Assembly: GCA_002452615.1 (NCBI GenBank)
Contig: DKES01000019.1
Span: 1-20,026, forward strand
Source of the DNA: Patescibacteria group bacterium UBA6816
Lineage (GTDB): Bacteria; Patescibacteriota; Patescibacteriia; UBA2591; UBA6264
Reading direction: 5' to 3'
DNA length: 20,026 bases
This document shows positions 1-6,061 of the stretch, piece after piece. Each line of letters opens with the position of its first letter. The first letter of the stretch is position 1. The translations under genes were made by a program, and so were the position numbers. The notes under the pieces are model-generated. The model was not told the DNA's origin and searched no databases. It worked only from the letters and a program-made list of their open reading frames with translations.

Positions 1-163
1 TATTGATTTGGCTTATAAAAAAGCCCGGGTGATTTTAGATAAAAAAAAAAAAAAATTAAAAAAATTAGCCGCCACTTTATTAAAAAAAGAAACTTTAGAA
101 AAAAAAGAATTTCTTAAACTAATTAATTTAAATGGAAAAAATAAAAATAAAGGAAATCTTTAA
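1..163 (+). CDS. ftsH: FtsH-type ATP-dependent zinc metalloprotease, C-terminal end (partial)
   Basis: The window opens inside an open frame (codons begin at base 2) that ends with TAA at 161-163. The roughly 53 visible residues are a lysine-rich helical tail: an AYKKARVILD segment, then LAATLLKKETLEKKEFLKLI. This matches the C-terminal end of the M41 peptidase domain of FtsH, where a helix holding 'A..LL..ETL...E...LI' closes the protein. FtsH is a membrane-anchored AAA+ protease that degrades misfolded membrane proteins and some regulators. The AAA module, the HEXXH zinc site and the membrane segments lie upstream of the window and cannot be checked. The frame overlaps the next gene by 32 bases, which suggests co-transcription and coupled translation. 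The identification rests on this tail only. Confidence 0.72.
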   Translation, partial: IDLAYKKARVILDKKKKKLKKLAATLLKKETLEKKEFLKLINLNGKNKNKGNL

Positions 164-1037
164 AGATTGCGGAAGATTAATTTGGGCTAATCCTTTTACC
201 TGGTTTTTGGGTTTATTTGCTGCCCTTTTTGTTAATAATGAAATTAATTTAATTATTATTAATTTTAAAAAAATTAATAATTGGATAAATCAATTAATTT
301 TTTTAAATTCTTTTCAATTAAAAGTTTCTGACCTTTTTAAAAATTTCTTGGTTAATTTAAATTTTAAAGAAAATCCTTTTTTAATCGTCTATATTTTTAT
401 TGCTCTTTGTTTTTTTTATTTAGCTTTTCGTTCTCAAATAGCTTTAATTATTTTTTTAAAAAATAAAAAATATTCTTTTAAAAAAATTTGGCGGAAATCA
501 ACTAGTTATATTTTCCCTGTCTTTCTTATTTACTTTTTTAGCTTAATTATTCTTTATGGTTTTTTGTTTCTTTTAAGTTTTCCTTTTTTTCAAAATTTAC
601 CTTTACCAATTCTTTTTTATATTATTATTTTTATCTTTTTAATTTTATTTGTTTCTTTAATTTCCCGCTTTACTGTTATTTCTTTAATTTTAGAGAAAAA
701 AAACATTTTGAAAGCAATTAAATCTTCTCTTTTTTTTCTAATTCATAATTTTTTAATTATTATTAAAACAATTATTTATATTAACTTAATAATAATTATT
801 TTAGGGATTATTTTCTTTATTGTTTCTTTAGGAATTCTTTTTCCAGTTCTATTTTTAATTAATCTTTTTTTAAATATAAACTTTATTTTTGGTTTTTGGT
901 TAATAACCTCTTTAGCAACTCTCTTTATCATTTGTTTATTATTATTTACTGGTTCTCTTTTTTCTGCTTGGCAAATAATGATTTGGGCAATGATTTTTAA
1001 AAAAACAAAAAAGAATAACTTGTTAATAACATCTTAA
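132..1037 (+). CDS. Polytopic membrane protein of unknown function
   Basis: This is a 301-residue, very hydrophobic protein. A short amphipathic start (MEKIKIKEIFKDCGRLIWAN) leads to about six membrane-spanning stretches, near residues 21-34, 82-108, 126-151, 158-183, 205-235 and 236-275. Positively charged loops lie at 110-122 and 184-196, and the tail is lysine-rich. I see no signal peptide, catalytic motif or soluble domain. The opening WANPFTWFLGLFAALF resembles a family of uncharacterised six-helix proteins common in Patescibacteria, but that is recollection, not a search. The ATG lies inside the end of the ftsH-like frame, so the pair is probably one transcript, and a role in membrane quality control is a guess. 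Strong T bias in the codons fits the hydrophobic composition. Confidence 0.8.
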   Translation: MEKIKIKEIFKDCGRLIWANPFTWFLGLFAALFVNNEINLIIINFKKINNWINQLIFLNSFQLKVSDLFKNFLVNLNFKENPFLIVYIFIALCFFYLAFRSQIALIIFLKNKKYSFKKIWRKSTSYIFPVFLIYFFSLIILYGFLFLLSFPFFQNLPLPILFYIIIFIFLILFVSLISRFTVISLILEKKNILKAIKSSLFFLIHNFLIIIKTIIYINLIIIILGIIFFIVSLGILFPVLFLINLFLNINFIFGFWLITSLATLFIICLLLFTGSLFSAWQIMIWAMIFKKTKKNNLLITS

Positions 1038-1220
1038 TTAAATTTACTTTTATAATTATTAACACTTTTTCCCTATTTTATTAATCTTTTTTCCAAAATT
1101 AAAAAATCAATAAGTGTTTATTTAAAGCGATTTTTTTAGTTTATCAACCTTATCCCCTTCTTTATTATTATTAATTATTATATAATATAATAATATTATA
1201 TAATATAATCTATATAATTT
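1038..1220. promoter_or_regulatory. AT-rich dnaN leader with long palindrome and DnaA-box-like sites
   Basis: This 183-base intergenic stretch is almost pure A+T. TTATCAACC (1141-1149) and TTATCCCCT (1150-1158) sit back to back, and each matches the DnaA box TTATCCACA at 7 of 9 positions. About 20 bases further on is a perfect inverted repeat with 13-bp arms (1176-1188 and 1193-1205) and loop AATA, made only of A and T. TATAAT at 1204-1209 would place transcription start near 1216, giving dnaN almost no leader. A weaker inverted repeat, AACACTT (1061-1067) with AAGTGTT (1112-1118), flanks the left part. This could be a promoter with a hairpin, or box sites beside an unwinding element. The sequence alone cannot separate these. 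Confidence 0.4.
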
Positions 1221-2339
1221 ATGAAATTTTCTTGTCTTCAGGAAAATATCTCTAAAGGTTTAAGTATTAATTCTCATTTAGCTGGTTCTAGCCGGACCAG
1301 TCTTCCTATCTTAAATAATCTTTTATTGTCAGCTGAAAAAGGGGTTCTTAAAATAAGCGCGACTAATTTAGAAATTGCTATTGAAACAAAAATTAGAGCT
1401 AAAACAGAAAAAAAAGGTGAAATTACTATTCCGGCTCAAATTTTTACTAATTATATAAATCTTTTACCTAATGAACCTTTAAATTTTGAAAAAATAAAAG
1501 AAGAATTAATTATTAAAAGTAAAAATCAAAAAGCAAAAATTAAAGGTATTTCTTCAGAAGAATTTCCAATTATTCCTCAAATAGAAAAAAAAGAAAAAAC
1601 TATTATTAAAAGTAAAATATTTAAAGAATCTTTAGAAAAAACAATTTTTACTATTTCTTCTTCTGAAATAAGAAATGAATTAAGTGGAGCTTTATTTTCC
1701 TTTAATACTCCTAAAGAAAATAAATTAACTATTGTCGGAACTGATAGTTATCGTTTAACTGAAAATCAAATTAAAACAGAAGAACTTTCTTTTTCTGATA
1801 AAAAAGAAATTATTATTCCAGTAAAAACTTTACAAGAAATATCAAGGATTCTTGAAGATGATGGAAATGTAGAAATATATTTATCAGAAAATCAAATATT
1901 ATTTACTTATAAAGAAACAGAATTATTTTCTCGAATAATTAATGGAACTTATCCTGATTATAAACAAACTATTCCTAAAACAATAAATACAGAAATATTA
2001 ATTAATAAACAAGAACTTTTAAGAACAGTAAAAGCCGCCGGATTTTTTTCTAAAATAGGAATTAATGATATAAATTTTAAAATTTTAAGCAAAAATAATA
2101 AATTAGTTGTTTCTTCTCTTAATAATCAAATTGGAGAAAATGAAGCTATTCTTTCTGCTGATATTAAAGGAAAGGATAATGAAATTGTTTTTAATTATCG
2201 TTATTTAATTGATGGTTTAATGAATTTACCCGGAGACGAAGTAAAAATAGAAATAGTAGATGATGATACCCCAGGATTAATTAAACCAACTAATAATCAA
2301 TCCTATTTATATTTAATCATGCCAATTAAAAATAATTAA
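1221..2339 (+). CDS. dnaN: DNA polymerase III subunit beta (sliding clamp)
   Basis: DnaN is the ring-shaped processivity clamp that tethers the replicative polymerase and other partners to DNA. The 372-residue length is normal for the family. The three repeated clamp domains fall at about 1-120, 125-245 and 250-372. Recognisable segments are the N-terminal MKFSCLQENISKGLS, LPILNNLLLSA near residue 28, GTDSYRLT in the second domain, FSRIINGTYPDY, and the closing YLYLIMPIK that forms part of the partner-binding pocket. The ATG at 1221 has no Shine-Dalgarno sequence, and the TATAAT at 1204-1209 would make the message nearly leaderless. No dnaA is visible on either side. An HU gene follows after 38 bases. 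Confidence 0.96.
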   Translation: MKFSCLQENISKGLSINSHLAGSSRTSLPILNNLLLSAEKGVLKISATNLEIAIETKIRAKTEKKGEITIPAQIFTNYINLLPNEPLNFEKIKEELIIKSKNQKAKIKGISSEEFPIIPQIEKKEKTIIKSKIFKESLEKTIFTISSSEIRNELSGALFSFNTPKENKLTIVGTDSYRLTENQIKTEELSFSDKKEIIIPVKTLQEISRILEDDGNVEIYLSENQILFTYKETELFSRIINGTYPDYKQTIPKTINTEILINKQELLRTVKAAGFFSKIGINDINFKILSKNNKLVVSSLNNQIGENEAILSADIKGKDNEIVFNYRYLIDGLMNLPGDEVKIEIVDDDTPGLIKPTNNQSYLYLIMPIKNN

Positions 2340-2359
2340 TCCTGTTTTTTAAAACAGGA
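2340..2359 (+). other. Hairpin between dnaN and the HU gene
   Basis: A perfect 9-bp inverted repeat with arms at 2340-2348 and 2351-2359 starts directly after the dnaN stop codon. No T tract follows, so it is a poor terminator. It may mark a processing site or attenuate read-through. The HU ribosome-binding site GAGG (2367-2370) lies just downstream. Confidence 0.45.
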
Positions 2360-2377
2360 AAATAATGAGGTATTTTT

Positions 2378-2653
2378 ATGAACAAACAAGAATTAATTGA
2401 AGCTTTAGCAAAAAAAGCTAAATCTTCTTCTAAAACAGAGGCCGCTAGACATCTAAACACTTTTTTACAAATTGTTAAAGATGAATTAAAAAAAGGGAAA
2501 AATGTTGCTTTAACTGGTTTTGGAACATTTTCTGTTTCCAAAAGAAAAGCACGAATGGGGGTTAATCCTCAAACAGGAAAAAAGATTAAAATTCCTGCTA
2601 TGAAAGTTCCAAAATTTAAAGCTGGAAAAGGATTAAAAAAAGTAGTTAAATAA
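2378..2653 (+). CDS. HU family DNA-binding protein
   Basis: HU is a small, basic, dimeric nucleoid protein that bends DNA. The 91-residue length is typical. The helical N-terminus (MNKQELIEALAKKA) and the GFGTFSVSKRKARMG segment match the family. The beta-arm carries GVNPQTGKKIKIPA, the conserved arm with the proline that intercalates into the minor groove, and the lysine-rich VPKFKAGKGLKKVV completes the fold. GAGG at 2367-2370, seven bases before the ATG, is one of the few plausible Shine-Dalgarno sites in the window. The gene lies 38 bases after dnaN and is closed by a strong intrinsic terminator at 2675-2700. HU and IHF subunits share this fold; the 91-residue, single-copy form favours HU. 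Confidence 0.95.
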   Translation: MNKQELIEALAKKAKSSSKTEAARHLNTFLQIVKDELKKGKNVALTGFGTFSVSKRKARMGVNPQTGKKIKIPAMKVPKFKAGKGLKKVVK

Positions 2654-2674
2654 ATAAAAAAAAAGAAGAATAAC

Positions 2675-2700
2675 AAAAAAGCCCCTAAAAGGGCTTTTTT
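2675..2700 (+). terminator. Intrinsic terminator after the HU gene
   Basis: The stem has 10 bp: an A6 tract plus GCCC (2675-2684) pairs with GGGC plus a T6 tract (2691-2700), with loop CTAAAA. The A tract on one side and T tract on the other make it usable from either strand. Confidence 0.9.
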
Positions 2701-2735
2701 GTGTATATTTTCCCCATATAATCGTCTTATATTAT

Positions 2736-2791
2736 AAGGAATACTAATAAGTATTCTCCCTAAAGGAATACTAATAAGTATTCTCCCTAAA
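2736..2791. repeat. 27-bp tandem repeat, each copy a hairpin
   Basis: Two perfect copies of a 27-bp unit lie head to tail (2736-2762 and 2763-2789); two more bases continue the match. Each copy contains GAATACT, loop AATA, AGTATTC (2739-2756 and 2766-2783), then TCCCTA. The preceding sequence is also a small palindrome, CTTATA-T-TATAAG (2726-2738). Confidence 0.85.
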
Positions 2792-2816
2792 TAAAACTAA
2801 AATTTATATATTTTGT

Positions 2817-2850
2817 GCCCCTGATATGCAATTTGCTAGGGGGCTTTTTA
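2817..2850 (+). terminator. Terminator-like hairpin with T run
   Basis: GCCCCT (2817-2822) pairs with AGGGGGC (2838-2844, one G bulged), leaving a loop of about 15 bases, followed by TTTTTATTTT. It may end a short transcript from the 2717-2800 region. Confidence 0.55.
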
Positions 2851-2939
2851 TTTTAAAATAACCTCTATAAAAAAGAGTTTATAAGGTAACTCTTAAAGTA
2901 TTTTTTTGTCTAATAAGGTAGATTTTAAAAGTTAAAAAA

Positions 2940-3010
2940 TACCCCCACAGGGAATCGAACCCTAGTCAATAGATTAAGAGTCTACTGCTTTACCACTAAG
3001 CTATGGGGGC
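2940..3010 (-). tRNA. tRNA-Lys (anticodon CTT)
   Basis: On the minus strand the sequence folds as a 71-nt cloverleaf. The acceptor strand GCCCCCA pairs with TGGGGGT, with a G1-U72 wobble closing the stem. The D-arm is GCTT...AAGC, the anticodon loop is CTCTTAA with anticodon CTT, and the T-loop is TTCGATT in a TAGGG/CCCTG stem. The discriminator is A73 (base 2940), and CCA is not encoded. It lies downstream of tRNA-Arg(TCG) and the pilT cluster on the same strand. Confidence 0.9.
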
Positions 3011-3113
3011 ATATTCTTCGCTTTATTATTTATTAAAGCTTTGGAATAGTAAATATACGAAATATAGTGAGCTCGTCCTTCCGAAGCTCAAATATAAATT
3101 TGAGCGTAGGAGG

Positions 3114-3127
3114 AAGCTATGGGGGCA
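3114..3127 (-). repeat. Copy of the tRNA-Lys 5' end
   Basis: These 14 bases are identical to 2998-3011, which cover the first 13 nucleotides of tRNA-Lys plus one leader base. The copy lies 116 bases away, in the same orientation and upstream of the tRNA in transcription. No cloverleaf follows it. A hairpin with arms 3084-3091 and 3096-3103 (loop ATAA) lies in between. Confidence 0.7.
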
Positions 3128-3133
3128 ATTAAA

Positions 3134-3156
3134 GTTAGTGGATTAAACCCACTAAT
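3134..3156. other. Hairpin between tRNA-Arg and tRNA-Lys
   Basis: TTAGTGG (3135-3141) pairs with CCACTAA (3149-3155) around a 7-base loop. It sits in the spacer of the presumed tRNA transcript and could guide processing. No T tract follows on either strand. Confidence 0.45.
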
Positions 3157-3201
3157 TAAACGGATTATTACTAAAATAAAGAATTAAAGAATTATTAACA
3201 A

Positions 3202-3273
3202 TGCCCCCGGGAGGATTTGAACCCCCAACTACAGGTCCGAAGCCTGTTGTATTATCCATTATACTACAGGGGC
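3202..3273 (-). tRNA. tRNA-Arg (anticodon TCG)
   Basis: On the minus strand the acceptor GCCCCTG pairs with CGGGGGC (one T-G wobble). The anticodon loop is CTTCGGA with anticodon TCG, inside an ACAGG/CCTGT stem. The T-arm carries TTCAAAT between GGGGG-type and CCTCC-type strands. The discriminator is A73 (base 3202), and the next transcribed bases are TTG, so CCA is not encoded. The 5' end lies 30 bases past the pilT stop codon. Confidence 0.92.
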
Positions 3274-3303
3274 TAATGGGCCAGAATTAGAAATAAATAT
3301 TTA

Positions 3304-4350
3304 TTATTCTTTTAAAAGTTCTTCTGGATAATTAGCGTGAGCTAGGGCAGTTTCCATAGTAATATCTTCTTGACGATAGAGCCTTTTTAAGTCTTGTTCT
3401 AAGGTTCTCATTCCTTCTTTTTTATTGGTTTGTAAAACAGATTTAATTTGAGTAACTTTATTTTCTCTTATTAAATTAGCTACAGCTGGAATATTAAATA
3501 AAATTTCCCGAGCGGCTACTCTTCCTCCTTGTTTTTTAGGTAAAAGATGTTGAGAAATAATACATTTAAGAGATAAAGCAATTTGAAATCTAATTTGGCG
3601 TTGTTGATCTACTGGAAAAAGATCAATAATTCGGTCAATAGTTTGAGCTACATTAGGAGTATGAAGGGTGGATAAAATCAAATGACCGGTTTCTGCTAAA
3701 GTAATAGCCAAAGCCACAGTTTCTAAATCTCTCATTTCACTAACTAAAATTATATCTGGGTCTTGCCGAACAATATGTTTTAAAGCAGACTGAAAAGAAT
3801 TCATATCTTGATTTAATTCTCTTTGGACAATAATGCTTTTATTTGATTTAAAAACAAATTCAATTGGGTCTTCTAGAGTAATAATATGAGCCGCCCTTTT
3901 TTTATTAATATAGTCAATTAAGGCGGCTAAAGTAGTTGATTTTCCCGAACCAGTTGGACCAGTAATTAAAACTAATCCGTCGCGAAGATTAGTTAATTGA
4001 TAAGTTTGTTCTGGCATGTCTAGTTCTTCCATAGTTGGGATTTGAGGCCAGATTAAGCGAGCCGCTAAAGCAAGATTATTTTTTTCCCAAAAAACACTAA
4101 TTCTTAAACGAACATCATTTTCAATTTGATAAGAAAATTCCAAGTTTTTCTCTCGCCAAAGTTTTTTTTCTTGCTCTTCATTAATAATTGGTTTAATTAA
4201 AGAAAGAATATCATTGTCTTTAAAATGAGGCCAGTTTTTTACTGGACGAAGATGCCCGTCAATTCTAAAAAAAACAGGTAAACCAGTCGTTAAATGAATA
4301 TCAGAGGCTTTTAAAGAAGCGGCCCCATTAAATATTTCTTTAATATTCAT
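3304..4350 (-). CDS. pilT: Type IV pilus retraction ATPase PilT
   Basis: PilT is a hexameric ATPase at the cytoplasmic side of the inner membrane that pulls type IV pili back. The 348 residues match the family length. An N-terminal PAS-like region (1-110) contains KASDIHLTTG. Walker A GPTGSGKST is at 131-139 and the Asp box IITLEDPIEF near 157-166. The Walker B region DPDIILVSEMRD is at 198-208, where most PilTs have G rather than S before the glutamate. The His box GHLILSTLHT is at 222-231. AVANLIRENKVTQIKSVLQT (289-308) stands where PilT has its AIRNLIRE motif, which separates it from PilB. No other pilus gene is in the window. It is last in the rpsF-ssb-rpsR-efp cluster, 18 bases after efp, which is an unusual place for it. 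Confidence 0.93.
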   Translation of the reverse strand: MNIKEIFNGAASLKASDIHLTTGLPVFFRIDGHLRPVKNWPHFKDNDILSLIKPIINEEQEKKLWREKNLEFSYQIENDVRLRISVFWEKNNLALAARLIWPQIPTMEELDMPEQTYQLTNLRDGLVLITGPTGSGKSTTLAALIDYINKKRAAHIITLEDPIEFVFKSNKSIIVQRELNQDMNSFQSALKHIVRQDPDIILVSEMRDLETVALAITLAETGHLILSTLHTPNVAQTIDRIIDLFPVDQQRQIRFQIALSLKCIISQHLLPKKQGGRVAAREILFNIPAVANLIRENKVTQIKSVLQTNKKEGMRTLEQDLKRLYRQEDITMETALAHANYPEELLKE

Positions 4351-4368
4351 AAAAAATTATTAATATTT

Positions 4369-4926
4369 TTAAACCCTTTCTACATATTCTCCTGTGTTTG
4401 TATTTATTCTTACAAGGTCATTTTCTTTTATAAAAATAGGAGCATTTATTTTTAAACCGGTTTCTAAAACAATTGTTTTAGAAGGAGAAGTAGCTGAATC
4501 ACCTTTTATTCCCGGAGGAGCTTCAATAACTTTTAAATCTATTTTTTTAGGCAATTCAATATTAATTGGTTTTTTATTATAAAGAATAACATCAACTTCA
4601 AGTCCTTCTTTTAAAAATTTTTCTTGTCCAGATAAAGATTTTTTATCTAAGAAAAATTGTTCATAAGTGTGGTTGTCCATGAAAAAAAAATGATTTTCTT
4701 TTTGATAAAGAAAACAGGCCTTTGATTTATCAACAGAAGAACCTTTTATTTTGTCAGAACTATTAAAAGTTTTTTCTAAAATTTGTCCATTTAAAAGATT
4801 TTTCATTTTTGTTCTAACAAAAGCCCGACCGCGGGCTGTTTTTGAGTGTTGAGAAAAGATAATTTGATAGGGTTCATTATTAAAATCAATAATAACCCCT
4901 GTTTTTTTTAAATCATTAATGTCCAT
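4369..4926 (-). CDS. efp: Translation elongation factor P
   Basis: EF-P binds ribosomes stalled on consecutive prolines and promotes peptide-bond formation. The 185 residues cover the usual three domains: the KOW-like domain (about 1-63), a central OB domain (65-128), and a C-terminal OB domain that ends in the conserved NTNTGEYVERV. The tip loop that reaches into the peptidyl-transferase centre reads HSKTARGRAFVRTK, with Arg32 at the position that carries the modified Lys or Arg in other bacteria. The usual Pro-Gly before it is Thr-Ala. No EarP, EpmA or YmfI gene is nearby, so the modification state is unknown. The gene starts six bases after rpsR and is clearly part of the same cluster. Confidence 0.95.
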   Translation of the reverse strand: MDINDLKKTGVIIDFNNEPYQIIFSQHSKTARGRAFVRTKMKNLLNGQILEKTFNSSDKIKGSSVDKSKACFLYQKENHFFFMDNHTYEQFFLDKKSLSGQEKFLKEGLEVDVILYNKKPINIELPKKIDLKVIEAPPGIKGDSATSPSKTIVLETGLKINAPIFIKENDLVRINTNTGEYVERV

Positions 4927-4932
4927 GAAATT

Positions 4933-5145
4933 TTATTTTTTAACAAAAGGCAAGAGAGCCATAATGCGGGCATTTTTAATTGCGCGAGCTAATTTTCTTT
5001 GATGTTTAGCGCAAGTTCCTTTTTTATGGCGCGGAAGAATTTTTTCATAATTGGAAATAAATCGACGTAAAAGAGTAACATCTTTATAGTCAATTTCATC
5101 AATAATATTAATACAAAAATAACAATGTTTCTGATTATTTTTCAT
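4933..5145 (-). CDS. rpsR: Small ribosomal subunit protein S18 (bS18)
   Basis: bS18 binds the platform of the 30S subunit next to bS6. I chose the ATG at 5145, giving 70 residues; a TTG two codons upstream (5151) is possible but less likely. The core matches the family: DYKDVTLLRRFISNYEKILPR followed by the basic KHQRKLARAIKNARIMALLPF. Cys8 and Cys11 (CYFC) with Cys45 and His48 (CAKH) form a complete zinc-ligand set, so this is the zinc-binding version of S18. The gene lies between ssb and efp with gaps of 12 and 6 bases, the classic rpsF-ssb-rpsR order. Confidence 0.95.
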   Translation of the reverse strand: MKNNQKHCYFCINIIDEIDYKDVTLLRRFISNYEKILPRHKKGTCAKHQRKLARAIKNARIMALLPFVKK

Positions 5146-5157
5146 AAACAAAATTAA

Positions 5158-5589
5158 TTAAAATGGGATTTCTTCAACATTAATTTCTTCTGGAGAAGAC
5201 TTTTCATCAAAATCTTCTTGTTTTTCCTTTGAAGAATCATTTTGATTAGAGGAACCACTTGTTTTGGGTCCAAATTGGAGCTTTTCCGCCACAATTTCTG
5301 TTTTTGAACGCTTATTTCCTTGTTGGTCTTCCCAAACATTGGTTTGTAAACGGCCTTCAACAAAAGCGAGACTGCCCTTTTTTAAATACTCTTGGGCTAG
5401 TTCGCCTAATTTTCCCCAGACAACAATATTGTGATATTCGGTTTGTTTTTGTTTTTGGCCTGTTTCTTTATCAGTCCAAAAACGATTTGTGGCTAAACCA
5501 AAAGAAGTCACTGTTTGTCCAGAGGAAATTGTTCTTGTTTCAGGGTCTCGAGTGAGATTTCCCGCGACAATAACCTTGTTAACATTCAT
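5158..5589 (-). CDS. ssb: Single-stranded DNA-binding protein
   Basis: SSB coats single-stranded DNA during replication and repair. The 143 residues divide into an OB fold (about 1-107), recognisable from MNVNKVIVAGNLTRDPE at the start, TEYHNIVVWGKLGELAQEYL (residues 50-69) and KKGSLAFVEGRL. An acidic, disordered linker rich in S, N, E and D follows. The final EEIPF is the partner-docking tip that recruits other replication and repair proteins, usually DIPF or DDIPF. It lies between rpsF (12-base gap) and rpsR (12-base gap), the common arrangement in which the clustered genes share a transcript. Confidence 0.96.
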   Translation of the reverse strand: MNVNKVIVAGNLTRDPETRTISSGQTVTSFGLATNRFWTDKETGQKQKQTEYHNIVVWGKLGELAQEYLKKGSLAFVEGRLQTNVWEDQQGNKRSKTEIVAEKLQFGPKTSGSSNQNDSSKEKQEDFDEKSSPEEINVEEIPF

Positions 5590-5601
5590 AAATTTATTTA
5601 A

Positions 5602-6021
5602 TTAAATATTAAATAAGTTATCAATTTTTTCCCCTAAGTTTTTTAAATCTATTTTTTTATCTTTTTCTAATCCTTTTTTTTCTGATGCTGAGGGTTTCTC
5701 AGAAAGACTGCTTTTTCTTTCTCCTCTTTTTTTAAGAGTTCTTTTAATTGGTTTAGTGATTAAATGACGTAGAACTTCAGGAGTTAATTTTAATTCCTTG
5801 TTTAGCTTATCTATTTGTTTAGAGTCTATTTCCAGATTAAGTAGAATATAAAAACCGCGATAGACTTGTTTAATTGGATAGGCTAATTTTTTGTTACCTA
5901 AATTTTTTTCTTTGATAATTTTGCCACCATTCTCCTCAATTATTTTATTTATTTTTTTTGCCACCTCTGGCAAATCTTTTTCTGTAAAATGAGTGGGAAC
6001 AATGTACAGTAATTCATACAT
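5602..6021 (-). CDS. rpsF: Small ribosomal subunit protein S6 (bS6)
   Basis: bS6 binds the 30S platform as a partner of S18. I chose the ATG at 6021 (MYELLYIVP), giving 139 residues; a TTG at 6033 in the same frame is less likely. The ferredoxin-like domain spans about 1-95 and shows MYELLYIVPTHF, GGKIIKEKNLGNKKLAYPI and the YRGFYILLNLEID strand. LTPEVLRHLITK matches the last helix and strand. A lysine- and serine-rich tail of about 40 residues extends beyond the core, as in several S6 proteins. This is the first gene of the minus-strand cluster, and its upstream region overlaps the divergent promoter at 6027-6055. Confidence 0.94.
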   Translation of the reverse strand: MYELLYIVPTHFTEKDLPEVAKKINKIIEENGGKIIKEKNLGNKKLAYPIKQVYRGFYILLNLEIDSKQIDKLNKELKLTPEVLRHLITKPIKRTLKKRGERKSSLSEKPSASEKKGLEKDKKIDLKNLGEKIDNLFNI

Positions 6022-6026
6022 AAAAG

Positions 6027-6055
6027 TTGACAATTATTTAATTACAAAAGATAAT
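6027..6055 (+). promoter_or_regulatory. Near-consensus sigma-70 promoter for the RNA methyltransferase
   Basis: TTGACA (6027-6032) is followed after exactly 17 bases by GATAAT (6050-6055). Transcription start would fall at or near 6062, which is the A of the ATG, so the message would be leaderless. It lies in the 40-base gap between the divergent rpsF and methyltransferase starts. Confidence 0.75.
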
Positions 6056-6061
6056 ATTATT

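Larger units (their letters stand above)
2717..2850 (+). ncRNA. Possible structured small RNA
   Basis: TATAAT at 2717-2722 could act as a -10 box giving a start near 2729, although no good -35 is visible. Four hairpins follow in series: 2726-2738, 2739-2756, 2766-2783, and a GC-rich stem with arms near 2817-2822 and 2838-2844 that is followed by a T run. No open frame of useful length fits between them. The order (-10 box, hairpins, terminator-like end) is what an independent small RNA would show. I do not recognise a known RNA family. Confidence 0.3.

Noticed and set aside
2736..2789. Tandem 27-bp repeat considered as a CRISPR fragment
   Set aside because: The copies are directly adjacent with no spacer between them.
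3119..3187. 22-codon frame preceded by a perfect AGGAGG (3108-3113)
   Set aside because: The Shine-Dalgarno-like sequence belongs to a hairpin arm and the start codon lies in the copied tRNA-Lys 5' end. The peptide has no recognisable features. Probably coincidence.
5154..5363. Second open frame inside ssb
   Set aside because: It is a shadow frame in another phase of a clearly conserved gene.
5993..6061. Upstream extension of the methyltransferase frame
   Set aside because: It overlaps rpsF and the near-consensus promoter. The conserved start is better placed at 6062.
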